A stretch of DNA of 64,000 nt. Source: Lactarius indigo (Eukaryota; Basidiomycota; Agaricomycetes; Russulales; Russulaceae). A model generated the notes under the pieces. That model made no database searches. It was not told where the DNA came from and saw only the letters and a program-made list of their open reading frames with translations. The first letter of the stretch is position 1. Each line of letters opens with the position of its first letter. Below, piece by piece: positions 44,306 through 55,670 of the stretch. A program made the translations under genes and the position numbers. Location: assembly GCA_025766275.1 (NCBI GenBank), contig JAFKAC010000043.1, forward strand, positions 310,001 to 374,000, in the 5' to 3' direction.

Positions 44306-44815
44306 TGGTGTAAAGGTCGGGCGATAAGGACAAGCCAGCTAAGTGGGCCGGTCAGGTGACAGAATCCGAAGGGCCGGTTCAGTCGGCAAAGAGAAAAGTG
44401 CGAAGTCAATGAGGTAGAAGACAAGCAGAGATGGACAAAGGCGAAGCAAAGCTCACTTTGGAGAGGGTCTTAGAGCACACGAGAGGAATAGAGAGGAAGA
44501 CAACTGGATGATAATTCTGGTACATGAGAGCATGCTTTAATACAATGTAGCTACATTTTTTATAGAAACAAAAGTAAAGTATAGTAAAGAGAATACAAAT
44601 ACACACAGGCCTTTTGCAGGCATGAAACAGGAGTCAGATAATGACGAAGCAATGTCGAGAGATGGAGTGGAAAGGGGGAATGACCCCTATGGAACTGGAA
44701 ATGTTTGAGTCGGAATGAATACGGAGATAGTGTCTTGTGTGGCCGCACGTTACCGCAGCGGTAATGTTTTGGTGTAGGTTCGAGTCGGCCGGGTTGAGTG
44801 TGCCGAAATGCAACA
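44306..44815 (-). repeat. 5' LTR of the Copia element
   Basis: 510 bp, partner of 38613-39122. Confidence 0.97.
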
Positions 44816-46278
44816 CCAATTGCTGTCATTCTGTGCTTGGAGAGCGATTTTGTTCCAGAGAGCACAGAACTCATGCTGCAGTTCAGGTGATGTATCTTGG
44901 ACATTGAAAATGGTGGCCACTTCTAGAACGTTGGAGAAAGTATACAACAGCAAGGACCGTTTCTGGTAATGGCTGAATTGCTGGAGAATGACGTGAATCA
45001 GGATGACAAGTGACAGGCTATCCCCATGTGCGGCGTAGTCTCGGAGGAGAGATTCCGGAACGCCGCCCAGTTCGCCGGAGGCCAGCGTGAACCAATAGTC
45101 GTCGCGCCATTGCGCTTTCACTAGAATATAGAAGGCCGTGGCTTGTGAAAGGAATGTAGTTTCGCCGTTTCCACTATTTCCCCAGCCTCTCAGAATAAGG
45201 CCAAATCTGGCAGTTTGAAATGCCCTATATTGGTTACGGACGAGTATATTATAGAGGACATCACCACATGCGTCAGGAAATTCAGCTGGATCAAGGGCCT
45301 TCACGCAAACAGTGGCCCGCCGGTTTTTGACAGGCTCAGATAGAAAATCAGATGAGAAAGTGCGGTCTAACAGCCCCATCAATGTCATTGAGAGATTCTC
45401 CTTCTGCTCTTCAGCGAGACTGGACAGAGGATCGTTAACAACTTTCGAGCTGCGGAGACCAGGCAAGCCAGAAAAGAAGCGCTCCAGTTCGTGATCCTCG
45501 TCTAAACTGTCGAACGTCCACAAAAATGCGCGAGTATCAATCTCTGATGGCGAATTCAGAGCGGCTTCCTCGGCTGTCTTCTGCATGCCTTGCACAAGAA
45601 ATTTGCGATAACGTTTCTCCAGGTCCAGAAAGCGAATGAAGGCTTCATTGTTGAAAAAGTCCAACTCGGTGAGTCTCCGGAGAGCCCGAAATATGACGAA
45701 TGAGATTCCAGTAACAATGTGCCACACGGGCAATGAGAGTGGGGTGTGATATGGGCTATCAAAACGAAAGATCGGAACAAGCGTGATGCATCTGTATAGA
45801 GTTGTGCAAACGCTGACCTATGAGAGCACCAGTTTGAAAAGAGTAAAATGGGCATTGCATATGAACCCAACCAGGCTGGCGAAGAATAGGAACAGGGAAG
45901 CGTGTAGCAGCGTGGGCAATGCTTCAACTGACTAGAGTAGGAAAAGCTTTTTGACCTCCTCAAAAAAGAATGCACGGATCCGTGCTCGCTTGTGAGGACC
46001 GTGACGTGGCTGAGTAACTCTGAAATATCTTCGTGCCCGTTGTTGTAGCAACGTGGCGAGTAGAGCACAGGAAATGCTGATGACCAAGCTCATGAACCAA
46101 AGTGCGTTCACCCAAATTGCGTAGTTTGGTGGAGAAAATGGGTGGGAGTGGGAGTAGGAGTGGGAGGGAAACATTTGGTCGATTCGCCGGGTCAGCAATC
46201 GCTTGATAGATATTTGCGAGGTAGAAGTTGGAGATGTCCTGTGGGTTCGGTCGAATGTCCTGAACCGACACCGAGACT

Positions 46279-46525
46279 GTACACAATCCCACGCCGCGCG
46301 TAACCTATGGAGTTGGTCGGCTGCCTCGGTCCGGGATGCCTCGCACTTTCGCCAGCTTGGGTCGCGAAGCCAGGTGCGAGTGCGGCACACCAGCAGTTGC
46401 AGCGTCTCTGTATTTCTCATATTATTCGTGGCTACACATATTTTTTCCAGATCTTGTAAGTACGAAGTTACATATCAAGGTACTATGCATCGAGGGGACA
46501 ACAATAACACGTGTTCTATCATACT
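46279..46525. other. Short spacer between loci 4 and 5
   Basis: Unlike other spacers it has no eIF3m-like piece. The sequence after 46278 does not match a DUF6535 5' end, so the start of locus 4 was probably lost by a deletion with its breakpoint at 46278. Nothing else is recognised. Confidence 0.5.
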
Positions 46526-49152
46526 TCACACGATATCATACTGATCATGCGAAGGGCGCGGAGGGTGGTGTCCTGTATGACCGATCCCGAGAGGGCGCCA
46601 TGAAGGACCTGCGATGGCCGCATCAGTAACGGACGGCGACAGAAGCTGTGGAAGAAGGTCTGGGGTGGTCATAACATTTTCCAGAATCGCAGGAGGGTCC
46701 CTCTCATTGTGCAATGCGACTTTCGTGTTATCCTCTCCCTCAGTAACAGTACCTGGATCAGATGCAGAAGACGGGTGCGGATGGGGTGGGCCGGGAGAAG
46801 CGGCTGCAAGCAGCGACAAATGAGCTTCTGACGAAAAAGATGCATGGTCAGATCCGGTCACGGGAGGGTCTAAAGACGCGTGCAGACCTGTCGGGAGCAT
46901 ACTGTCGAGAACCGGAGCGGGAGAAGGCAGCGATGGAACGTTTAGAACTTCCGAAGAAGTGCGGCGGTTGGCGATGTGCGGAACGGCAAAGCCACCAGGG
47001 AAGGTAGGGGCTATTGGGGTGGGAGGAGGTGCGGATGCCGGAGGCTCCACGGTGGGGAAGGGGATCGTTGTTGTGGAGGCGTCAAGACCGCCTTGTATCA
47101 CACCAACGTTGACCGGATCCGCGGAAGCAGCGGGAATGAGACTCGCATTCCAGATGGCTCTTCGGCGAAGAGCCATCTGATGAGCGATTTCGTCGAGACG
47201 AGGTAGAGCGGGTATGGAGGCAGAGTAGTGAATATGGCTATTGACTGTGCACAATGGATACGAGGACGGTTGCCGCGGGATGTCATCCTGATCACTGGTG
47301 GCGGCGGAGAATTGTGTTGGGGTAGAATTTGTATCTCGATGCAGGGTGACGTAGACGTTACGAATTGGTCGCAGGGTATGGGACACCATCCACCGATCGT
47401 TCTGAGATTCGAGGACAATTTGATTCCAGAGTTTACAAAACTCATGCTGCAGTTCAGGAGACGTGTCTTGTACATTGAATCTGGAAGCCGCTTGTAGAAC
47501 GTTCGAGAACTCGTCCCACGGCCAAGATTGTCTCCGGAGATGTTTAAATTGTTGGCGAGTGATATGAATCAGGACGGCAAGTGACAGGCTGTCCCCCTGC
47601 GAGGCGTAGTTTCGTAGGACGGATTCCGAGACGCCTAGTACATTGGAAGCGAGAGAAAACCAAGAGTCGTCGCGTCGTTGTGTCCTCGCAGTAATACCGC
47701 AAACAGTGGCTTTTACAACCATGTTCGTATCTTCACCCCTGTAACCTCCCCAGCCTCTTACAATCTGCGTAATTTCAGCGATCAGCGGTTGACTATTTTG
47801 GCAGTTGGACAAAATTTTGTCGAGGATTGTGAACGCCATGGGGGTGTGTGTTGGGTCGATAGCCTTCGCGCATATGATGGCTCGATGGCTTTTGGCCGAG
47901 TCAGAAAGTAATGTAGATGAGAACGTGCGGTCGAGCAGCCCAATCAATGCTGTAGAAAGCTCCCTTTTCTTTCTCCAGGGAGACCGGGGAGAGGATCGTC
48001 GACTACCTTGGAGCTCCGGAAGCCGGGTAAGCCCGAAAAGAAGCGCTCCAGTTCATGGTCTTCGTCCGAAATGTCGAACGTCCATAGAAATGCGCGAGTA
48101 TCGACTGCCGATGGAGAATTCGGAGCAGTTTCCTCGGCTGTCTTCAGCAGGCCTTGCAAGCGCATCTTGTGAAAGCTTGTCCTCAAGCTGCTAACGCGAT
48201 TGGACCAAATGATGTATGGGAGGACCTGAAAGATGGCGTCCAGTGTTCCGATAATTATGGGCCACACGAATGAGGTAAGTGGGGTATAGTACGGGGTGTC
48301 GCGGAACAAAAGCGGCATGATCGTGATACATCCGTAGATGGCTGTACAAACGCTGACCAATGACAGCACCACCCTGAAAACCGTGAGGTAAACGTTCCAA
48401 AGGAACACAAGAAGGCCGGCAAAGAATAGGAACAGGGAAATGTGGAGAAGCGTGGGCAATACTTCGACTGCTTGCGAAAGAAGAAACTTGTCGACGCCTT
48501 CAGCAAAGAACGCACGAATCCGCGCTCGCTTGTGTGGACTGTAGCGTGGCTGAGTGACCTTGAGGTACCTTCGTGCCCACTGCTGTAGCAGTGTCGCAAG
48601 AAGAGCACAGGTGAGACTGATCACCAAGCTCAAGAACCAAAGCGAGTTCACCCAAACTGCATAGGTAGGTGGGGAGAACGAGTGTGGAGAAGAAGGGAGA
48701 GAAGTCGAGATATTGGGGTTGATGGTAGTCTGGTAAATATTTGCGAGGTAGAAATTGGAGGTGTCCTGAGGGTTTGGCCGAATGTCTTGAATCGACACCG
48801 AGATCAACGACGCGACAGCAGCAGAGAATAAACCGGTCTATGGGATATGAGTTTGTGAAGCAGTGCGTGGCAGATAATGACGCACAAAGATGAGAATTCC
48901 GTCAGCATCCGCTTTCCACCCTTCGGCCATCTTCTTGTCTTCTTCCGAAGCCATTTCCACGTACATTGAGAAAATAGGCTCGGACCCATCGACAAAGTTG
49001 GACACCCCCGGGGGTGCTTGAGTCAGTGCTGATTGTGGTGGACGCTGGTCGCTACCTTTGAGGGTGAGGCGGGTGAGCCCGGTGGGGTAGAACCGAGTAA
49101 GAGTAGGGTATACCTGCGCCGGGGTTTACGCCTGATTCGTTTGCGCTGACAT
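46526..49152 (-). pseudogene. DUF6535 locus 5, pseudogene
   Basis: Exon equivalents are 49152-49114, 49055-48886 and 48837-46526. Exon 1 has an in-frame TAA at the ninth codon (MSAQTNQA then stop). Exon 3 shifts frame near 47950 at an A/G-rich run, where LPGERKGSF appears in place of the family reading KLSxALIGLLDRTFSS. Splice sites, the 170-nt exon 2, the four membrane segments and the terminal QYDIV are all kept. The loss looks recent. An annotation that ignores the shift would wrongly report two proteins of 287 and 473 residues. Confidence 0.85.
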
Positions 49153-51218
49153 CCTCCGGACGAGCTTGTGGCGTCGAAGACTATGGTGCGAGTCGATCAC
49201 GAAGTGTACAATTGGTGGGGTACAAAGTGTTAGGAGTAGTCTTCAATCGAGTTGTAGAGCGCCACGGGGCGATAATGATCAATCGGACGACAAGCGCTCG
49301 ATCCTCAGCGCCTCTGCGCCCTTGCCTGCGCCTGTACTCCGAGTTAACGGATATAATACCGTCGCCCCAATTCTCATATTGTGCGCTTTCGTGTCATTAT
49401 GCGTTGCGTGGCAGATACAAAGGGTCAACCCGACGCGACCTCTATGGATTGTTTAGAAAGTTTGTCGGAGTCCCCCGAACCTGCACCCATTCCCTTTCTT
49501 CTTCGGGCAGCAATTGGGCCATCTCGAGATTTGAACACGGACTAACAGATATAACAGTACTCAAACTCGGACCCAGGGAACGTGAGCATGACAAACGTCA
49601 CTTACAGTAACGCCGCGCATCGAACGAATAGTTATTATGATAGGCATTGCGCGTCGTTCGACACATGTAAGGAGGCAATATTGTTTGGTCCTGTTGTGTC
49701 GGGGTTCATTTACAGTAACGTTCATTTCTTCAGTGTCGCGTCCATCGCGTCCAGTTTACCCTTTCGCAAACGCTACAAGAAATAGTAAGTGCAGACACTA
49801 TCGTAATATTTGCGAAGAGCACTTCCGAAGACAAGGTATGTGGGTACTTGAATGTGCTTTTGCGTCTAATTCAGGGAAAAGTGCAGATTGTCGAGCTCGT
49901 AGGGCACATCTCGTTAGGGAAACCGGAACGGAACGCGCACCTTGTCCAAATCAATCAATTCGACAGAGGCTTGCGGTTGAGATGTTGTGTGGTGGCGAGA
50001 TGACTCCTCTATCGTATTTGGGGGTGGCAAGGTGCCAGGCGATGGCAATGTACGTGGTCCATACCAAATTTTTCTCCCTTGACATTCTCGTCTCACTTCC
50101 ATCTTACGACAGAGATTCAGGATCCTTCAGTCTGGGATGAGCCCATCTATTAAACCCCCGGCCTATTGGTTATCCAGAAACAAAAGCATGCGACCAGACT
50201 GCTGCCTATCAACTGAACTCGGTATGACATCGTCCGCTCCCAACTTCCGTCGTCGAACTCGTTCCTCACCACCTGCCATACAGCGTAGACAATGGACAAA
50301 AACGTCTTCAACGAGGCGCTCTACCTCAGTGCGGCGATCCCTGCCCAGAGGATATGGCACCCCGTCTTACGGGAAATCGCTGACGCTATGCAGAGGCCGG
50401 GCGAGTCGGTTGGAGCGTTGAATGGACTTTGTACATCACGGAGCGCGTTCGATGGTTGGATTTAGGTGGGTTTGGGAGCGGTTCAGTGTCTTTCATGCAT
50501 TCGTTGAAAGCTTATCGACCATCACTCACGCTTGAACAGGGCGAAGAGAGCGTCTACGGGACGTGCCAGTCGGTTATTACTATCTGACGCCTCAGAAACT
50601 CAACGCTGGTGGTGTTCATTTAGCCCAACCAATAGACATCTACCAGAGGGTCAGTGAAGTCCCGGTAAATATTGGCGAGCGAGAAGACGTAGGGATCTTG
50701 CGAGATTCGGTGGATGCGCGAAGGGGACGTGTATAGCACGAGTTGAAACAAAGATGCTATCCATGTCTGCTTCCCCACGTCCGGTCATTCGCTTGTCCTC
50801 TTTTCACTTCATGCGAAGAATGCGGAAATGTAATACGGTGAGACCGTCTTATATTCTCTCGCACGGCGACGTTGCTCGGGCTCTTCTTTAGCTCCTGTTA
50901 GCAGTATACCCTCTAGACTATTATGTACGAATATCTGATTGTCCCTTTGACGCCTCAGCCCAAACCCCGAGCTACGTCGGCGCATATACCTGCGCCTTTC
51001 AAGGGATATAATAACAATCCGCGTGATTGAAAAGGTTCACATTTTGGGATTCGCCGATTTAGCCTACACATCCTCCGCGCTACGGTATTTGTATCACAAG
51101 TAGGACGGTATCAGATTCACTAAAAGACGAGAAAGCATTGAATAGTACCAGTATAGTGATATCGAGAACCTGTCATACACTCTATCACACGCGCATATCT
51201 CAAAGATTGGGGGACGTG
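49153..51218. other. Long spacer with segments S2 and S1
   Basis: 49840-50160 is segment S2 (also at 31730 and 59345). 50190-50720 is an S1 copy whose plus-strand reading VFNEALYLSAAIPAQRIWH (about 50305-50360) is the most protein-like of its kind. I do not recognise it. No eIF3m-like piece is evident here. The DUF6535 3' flank is at 51195-51218. Confidence 0.4.
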
Positions 51219-53999
51219 TTAAATGATATCATACCGGTGGATGCGGTGGATGCGGACGGTGATCTCTTGTACTTTCAGTATTTGGTTCTCGCAAAGAAGG
51301 TCCCGCGAGCACCATGTCTGGGTCAGTTGCCAATGGTAGTGACAGCGTTTGCAGCGGAGGACTTTGGTTAGCCATAGTATTTGTGAGGATCGCGCGATTT
51401 ACAGAGAGGGGATCAAGAGGGTCCTCTTCTTTACGCAAGCCAGTCTGAAGGCTAACGTGGTCCGTAGCGGCATCACCTACGTCAGGTAGAGAGGTCGGTC
51501 CTGGAGAAGCGCTGTGAGCAGTGATAACTATGGTTGAGCTATGAGATTCTGGGACAGGAGGTGAGAGGTCAGATCGAACGATGGCGAGTGCAAAGACAGC
51601 GGCGCACCTGATGGAAGTAAATCGTCGTGAACCGGATTATAAGAAGCCGAAGATGGGGCGTTTGGTGCATCGGAAGGCGTCAGGAGGCCTACGTCGTGCT
51701 GGTGAGAAACGGCGACGGGTGGAGATGTAGAGAGAGAAGGGGCGGAAGTTTTGAGAGTGAGGCGGGGCGTTGCTATACCTGCGGTGACAATGTCTCGTAT
51801 CGCACCAACAGTACGTGGTTCTGGTAAAATAATGGGGGTGCGAAGGCTTTTGATGGTCGGCTGATGAGCGGGGAGGGAGTTGTCAATATGTGGTACATCT
51901 GTGATGGCCCCGATGGTACGAAGTGGAACAGGTACGGAGGAAGGCATATTTGGACTGACAAGGGAAGGTGGCACCTGCGCGACAGCGCGAGCAAAGGTTG
52001 TGAAGGCAGTGCCATTGTCGTCGTGGATATGGCCAGTAATATTGCACACGGGATACGAGGATGGCTCCCTCAGCTTACCATCCCAATTGCCCGTGGCGGC
52101 GGAGAACCGTGTTGGAGCAGAATTTGTATCCCGATGCAGGGCAATGTAGATATTACGAACCGGTCCCAAGACGCCAAACGCCACCGACCGGTCGTTCTCG
52201 TTCTTCACATCGAGAACGATTCTGTTCCAGAGAGAACAGAACTCGTGCTGTAGTTCGGGCGAAGTATTATGCACGTTGAATTTAGACGCCGTTTCCAGAA
52301 ACTTCGAGAACTCGTATGCCGGCCAGGACCGTCTCCAGAAATGGCTAAAGTGCTGGCGAATAACGTGAATCAGTATGACAAGTGACAGGCTGTCCCCGTG
52401 CGCGGCGTAGTCCCGGAGGGCAGTTTCTGGGACGCCTAGTTCGCTGGAAGCAAGAGTAAACCAAGAGTCGTCGCGCCATGGAGTTCTCGCGACCGCACTG
52501 GTGACCAAGGCTTGTACAAGCGAAACGGTCTCTTCGTCGTTGCCGTTGCCCCAACCACTTACAATATGACCAAATTCGGCGGTTTGCAGTTCCCTAAATT
52601 GATCGTTGAACACGATTTTCTTGACGAACTGCAGACATTCGTAAGGAAGCGTCGGTGGATCAAGGGCCTTGACGCAGATGATAGCCCTCCGGATTTTGAC
52701 TTCTTCAGGAAGCAGGTGGGATGAGAATGTGCGGTCAAGAAACCCTAGCAACGCTTCGGAGTGCCTCCATTTTCCCTCTTTGACGAGACTGGGTAGAGGA
52801 TCGCTGACCACTTCTGAACTGCGGAAGCCAGGTAAGCCGGAAAAGAAGCGCTCCAGTTCATGTTCTTCGTCCAAACTGTCGAACGTCCACATGAAGGCGC
52901 GGGTGTCGATCTCCGATGGTGAGTTCAGGGCAGTTTCTTCGGCTGTCTTCTGCATGCCCTGCATGAGTAGTTTGCGATAATTTGCCTCCAAGCGTGTAAA
53001 GTAACCCAAGGCTTCACGGTGAAAATAAACAGACCAACTGAACCACCGAAGAACCCGAAGGACGACATATGATATCCCGATAACAACGGGCCACGCCAAA
53101 GACGTAAGCGGGGTATAGTATGGGCTATCGTGGCGAAGAATCGGAATGAACGTGAGGCACCCATAGATAGTTGTGCAAACGCCGACCCATGAGAGGACCA
53201 GTTTGAAAATAGTGAGATCGGAATTGAATAGGAACACCACCAGGCCGGCAAAGAACAGGAACAGGGAAGCGTGTAGCAGCGCGGGCAAGGCTTCGACCGA
53301 CCAGGGCAGGAAAAACTTTTCGACGCCCTCAAAAAAGAATGTACGGATCCGCGCTCGCTTGTGTAGACTGTAATGCGGTTGAGTGACCCTGAGGTATCGT
53401 CGTGCCCACTGCTGTAGCAACGTCGCGAGCAGGGCACAGGTAATGCTGATCACCAAGCTTAAGAACCAAAGTGCGTTTACCCAAACTGCATGGTTTGGTG
53501 GAGAAAATGGGGGTGGGGAGGCGGGGAGAGAACTCGAAATGTTGGATCGATTTGGGTCGGCAATAGTCTGATAGATATTTGCGAGGTAGAAGTTGGAGGT
53601 GTCCTGTGGATTCGGACGAATATCCTGAATGGACACCGAGATTAACGATGCGACAGCGGCTGAGAATAAACCGGTCTACGACTGTTGAGTTGGTAGAACG
53701 GGATTAGAGGATAGAGACGCACAAATATAAGGATCCCATCGGCGTCCGCTTTCCAACCTTCGACCATTTTCTTGTCTTCTTCCCCGGCCATTTCCAGATA
53801 CATTGAAAAAATAGGACCAGAGCCATCAATGAAACTAGGTTCTCCCTGTGTTGCTTGAGTTTGTGCCGACGGAGGTGGGTATGGGTGGCCACCTGTGGGT
53901 GTGGTGGAGGGAGTTGAGAATGGCAAGAAGATATGGGAGAAGGTCTGTACCTATTCCTGCTTCGGATACATTGATGGTCTCGTGATGAATATGGGACAT
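51219..53999 (-). CDS. DUF6535-family membrane protein, locus 6, tail frameshifted
   Basis: Exons 53999-53951, 53892-53723 and 53675-51528 give 788 residues; introns are 58 and 47 nt. The four membrane segments and WTFDSLDEEHELERFFSGLP are intact. Near 51580 one C is missing relative to the other copies (HSPSFDL where relatives read SPIVRSDL), so the frame ends at 51528. The old tail runs in another frame to about 51231 and, after a small ccgcatcca duplication, the last codons (RYDII, stop at 51221-51219) are back in the original frame. The membrane and middle regions could still make a product with an altered C-terminus. Confidence 0.7.
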
Positions 54000-54719
54000 T
54001 GAAGATGATGACGTCGGTCCAGCAAAGTGCGTGAAAGTTGAGAGTGACCGGCGATGGTTCATCACTTTCCCGCTATGGAAACCGCTGCGTGGACCCCAGA
54101 CTCCCTGTACCCAAATCTCAGATCTCAGACTCCAGGCGCCGACTCTATTGCTGGCCGACTCTCATCTCTCACACCATGTCGCCCTCTGGCTTGCTCTGCG
54201 TAGCTGCATAATATGTACATATTTTCCACACATGTGCAACTCGCCCTAGGTCTCTCTGCCCACCCGTTCATCGTTCACATCATGAACGTCATCCCTCGCA
54301 CTTTTTCACTGCGCGCACTTGAACGACACGCCAACGCTACACGCAAGCGCAACGGTGCCCGGGAAGCCCGTAGTAAGGGACAGAGATGGGAGCGGTGATG
54401 GGTGAGTCCGTCTCGCGATTGAGCAAGTTTGACGTTATGACTGACTTTCGACGTGGATCGAGTTTCTCGTGCATTGCTGCCGCCTCAAAGTCGGGGACTG
54501 CATTTCTGGTTCTGCGGTATGGTCAAAACTTGTACGCTCGCCGGAAATTGTTGATGTTAATTTGTGGAGACGATTTCAGGTTGCGCGTAACACGGACTGA
54601 CCACGGCGAATGCCAAAGTTTTTCCTTCTCAACCCTCTTTTACGACCATCTTCACGATAGAGATCGAAGGACTCTTCGACATTTGTTATCCATCCTTAAA
54701 ATCTTGGCGAACTTCAACA
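54000..54719. other. Spacer without recognised gene
   Basis: 5' flank of locus 6 followed by DNA partly similar to 58920-59110 (tgctgccgcctcaaa / tggttctg core). Frames are short and not shared. No gene is recognised. Confidence 0.4.
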
Positions 54720-55440
54720 CGTTTTCATGATGACCTGCCCTCTGTCTCCCGCTCAGCAAAGCGTTCCTAGACCTCACCAGCACAAGCAACGAGCCGCTCG
54801 TGCTGCAGGTCTTCCGCACCGATGTAGAGATCACACCACCAGAGAAGGGCGTCCTTGGAGTGTCTTGTCGACGTCCTTTCCAAAGCGGGGCAGCTGTACG
54901 TCCGCCGCCTCTCTCTCCGCTTCACCTGCTGACACACTTCGCTCTCCATGCAGAGACCACGAATGCAGCTCGCGCGCATCTACCAACATTACCCCGCGTC
55001 CCAGGCGACACGGCCTGCCAAGCTCAACCCGATCATCTTCGACTGTGACATTTTCCCCAAGCCCGAACTGGTTATCACTCTTCGCGCTCCTCCGGATATT
55101 CCTTAGTTACAGGCTGGACGACCTGCGTGCTCTGCGGCATGCGCATGCAGACGCGTCTCCGCAACCCAAGTCAAGCGCTGGGTCGACGGACGGCCTTTCC
55201 CCCTCCCCTGACCAAATCCTGTTCGTTTCTTTCATCCTGTAAATGACCCCCATTAACACTGTCATAAATAAAGAGTGATCCGTGCTGGCTTGTTAGTGGC
55301 CAGGCTCGCGCAGCCTGTGCAAACTTTGCGTGCGTATTCGGTCCGCAAGAATGAGCGCCCTTAGTCAAGCGCTGCGCGGGGCGGTCTGCCGCGCCTGTGG
55401 GTGTCCGACGTCGTTGGCGCCAGTGGCGAAGCAATCTGAG
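54720..55440 (+). pseudogene. eIF3m-like gene fragment 13
   Basis: Strongly decayed copy: CTCGTGCTGCAGGTCTTCCG and TDVEITPPEKG near 54815-54850, an intron-like gtacgtccgcc...atgcag gap (54896-54953), then NPIIFDCDIFPKPELVI near 55028-55078, and a NERPLVKRCAG-like C-terminal piece near 55350. The order supports eIF3m, but identity is low. Confidence 0.5.
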
Positions 55441-55670
55441 AATCATGTGGTGGGAAATACCTATCGTATGTCAGTTCCGAATACGCGCTGGGATTTGTTG
55501 TCATTGTCGACGGCGGTGGCTCTCTCATTCACGTTTCCCAACTCTGCTCGAATATACACATATCGCCATCGTATTTTTGTACCGCGTAATAAGACGGTAG
55601 GTACATGAAGAAAGGGCCAATAAGAATCACATTCCATCACACACGCACATCTAAGAGACTGTGGGACGCG
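55441..55670 (+). other. Spacer before the 3' end of locus 7
   Basis: Short decayed segment-U-like DNA and the conserved DUF6535 3' flank (taagagactgtgggacgcgt near 55652). No gene. Confidence 0.4.

Larger units (their letters stand above)
38613..44815 (-). mobile_element. Ty1/Copia retrotransposon
   Basis: A 6203-bp element with two 510-bp LTRs, TG...CA ends, and a 5-bp duplication ccaat at 38608-38612 and 44816-44820. Order on the minus strand is LTR, tRNA half-molecule primer site, Gag, zinc knuckle, protease, integrase, RT, RNase H, polypurine tract, LTR; integrase before RT is the Copia order. It contains a nested solo LTR (42989-43570), a frameshift in gag, three TGA codons, and replaced catalytic residues, so it is inactive. 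Confidence 0.97.
37671..46278 (-). pseudogene. DUF6535 locus 4, broken by a Copia element
   Basis: Gene DNA lies at 46278-44816 and 38612-37671, with 38613-44815 inserted. The junction falls in the codons before ILKPIRNIYIALH, and reading resumes across it once the element and one ccaat repeat are removed. Exons 1 and 2 are missing: the match begins at the start of exon 3 (VSVQDIRPNPQD) at 46278. Further lesions are a frameshift at a gtggga repeat (46142-46170), two TAG codons replacing Trp (45934-45932 and 45821-45819), and a frameshift in the tail near 38125. The membrane and WTFDSLDEDHELERFFSGLP regions remain recognisable. The end reads HDMV instead of YDMV. The gene was probably dead before the insertion, but the order is not proven. 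Confidence 0.9.
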
